This document shows, piece by piece, positions 16,181 through 16,367 of a DNA stretch of 16,367 bases. The position numbers and the translations under genes are program-made. Below the pieces are notes generated by a model. The model did not search any database and was not told where the DNA came from. It was given only the letters and a program-made list of their open reading frames with translations. The first letter of the stretch is position 1. Every line of letters starts with the position of its first letter. This DNA comes from Verrucomicrobiales bacterium (GTDB lineage Bacteria; Verrucomicrobiota; Verrucomicrobiia; Limisphaerales; SXQI01): contig JAQGOX010000359.1 in NCBI GenBank assembly GCA_028293365.1, positions 1 through 16,367 of the forward strand. The letters run 5' to 3'.

Positions 16181-16367
16181 TTAGGACAGTTCGGTACTGC
16201 CATAGGTTAGGGGTGGCACCTCCCGGCCATCCCCCGTGGTCACTCGACGCGTTTTTTCATCAAACAAACACGCAATTTTGAGACGGTCGGACATTTCCGC
16301 CAATGAAATGACGGTCTGTGCACGAACGGCCAAATCAATGTTGCAATTTGTCTTTGGATTGTTCGAC
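16181..16367 (-). CDS. Probable Gfo/Idh/MocA oxidoreductase, C-terminus only (partial)
   Basis: On the minus strand an open frame enters from the window edge (first full codon at 16366) and runs 61 codons to a TAA at 16181-16183. The peptide contains NIDLAVRAQTVISLAEM, then LFDEKTRRVTTGDGRE and ends LTYGSTELS. This matches my memory of the C-terminal end of Gfo/Idh/MocA-family NAD(P)-dependent oxidoreductases common in Verrucomicrobiota, many with Tat signals. The Rossmann domain is outside the window, so the function (usually sugar or inositol oxidation-reduction) cannot be checked. A textbook intrinsic terminator follows the stop. The reading frame itself is well supported; the family call is from memory. 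Confidence 0.72.
   Translation of the reverse strand, partial: SNNPKTNCNIDLAVRAQTVISLAEMSDRLKIACLFDEKTRRVTTGDGREVPPLTYGSTELS

Overview
The window looks like ordinary chromosomal DNA from a free-living Gram-negative bacterium, most likely a Verrucomicrobiota member of the Pedosphaera type. Evidence for this: a prepilin-like protein with a C-terminal H-X9-DG motif, a secreted propeller protein whose mature part opens with DNWPQWRGP, many secreted or signal-peptide proteins, weak Shine-Dalgarno sequences and moderate GC. The assignment comes from gene content and was not checked against any database. I see no phage, transposon, CRISPR array or toxin-antitoxin module.

Layout. At the left end, on the minus strand, lie a complete PilT-type retraction ATPase (96-1187) and, 15 bases downstream of it, the first 26 codons of a second PilT-like protein that leaves the window. 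Divergent from them is a MidA/NDUFAF7-type methyltransferase (1243-2319). After a clear extended -10 promoter comes a large secreted beta-propeller protein (2427-5549), followed 26 bases later by a YfcA-type TSUP membrane transporter (5576-6352).

The minus-strand block 6432-7603 holds a TIGR02466-type 2OG-Fe(II) oxygenase, a small unknown protein and translation initiation factor IF-1, packed tightly enough to be one transcript. Divergent from it is a 755-residue secreted protein that I cannot assign (7683-9950). Then come the initiator tRNA-fMet (10072-10148) with its own promoter, and a convergent exported 5'-nucleotidase (10170-11483).

The right third has an enterochelin-esterase-like hydrolase, a prepilin-like H-X9-DG protein and a PQQ-like beta-propeller protein on the plus strand. 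On the minus strand are a FAD:protein FMN transferase (ApbE) and the last 61 codons of a probable Gfo/Idh/MocA oxidoreductase, which ends at a textbook intrinsic terminator.

How the genes fit together. Two themes recur. One is type IV pilus machinery and pilin-like secretion (the PilT pair and the prepilin-like protein). The other is periplasmic or secreted breakdown and scavenging (propellers, esterase, nucleotidase, unknown secreted protein, MocA oxidoreductase). Both parts of translation initiation, IF-1 and tRNA-fMet, also occur within 4 kb. No single dedicated novel system is evident. The best candidates for new biology are the oxygenase-unknown-infA cluster and the unassigned secreted protein.
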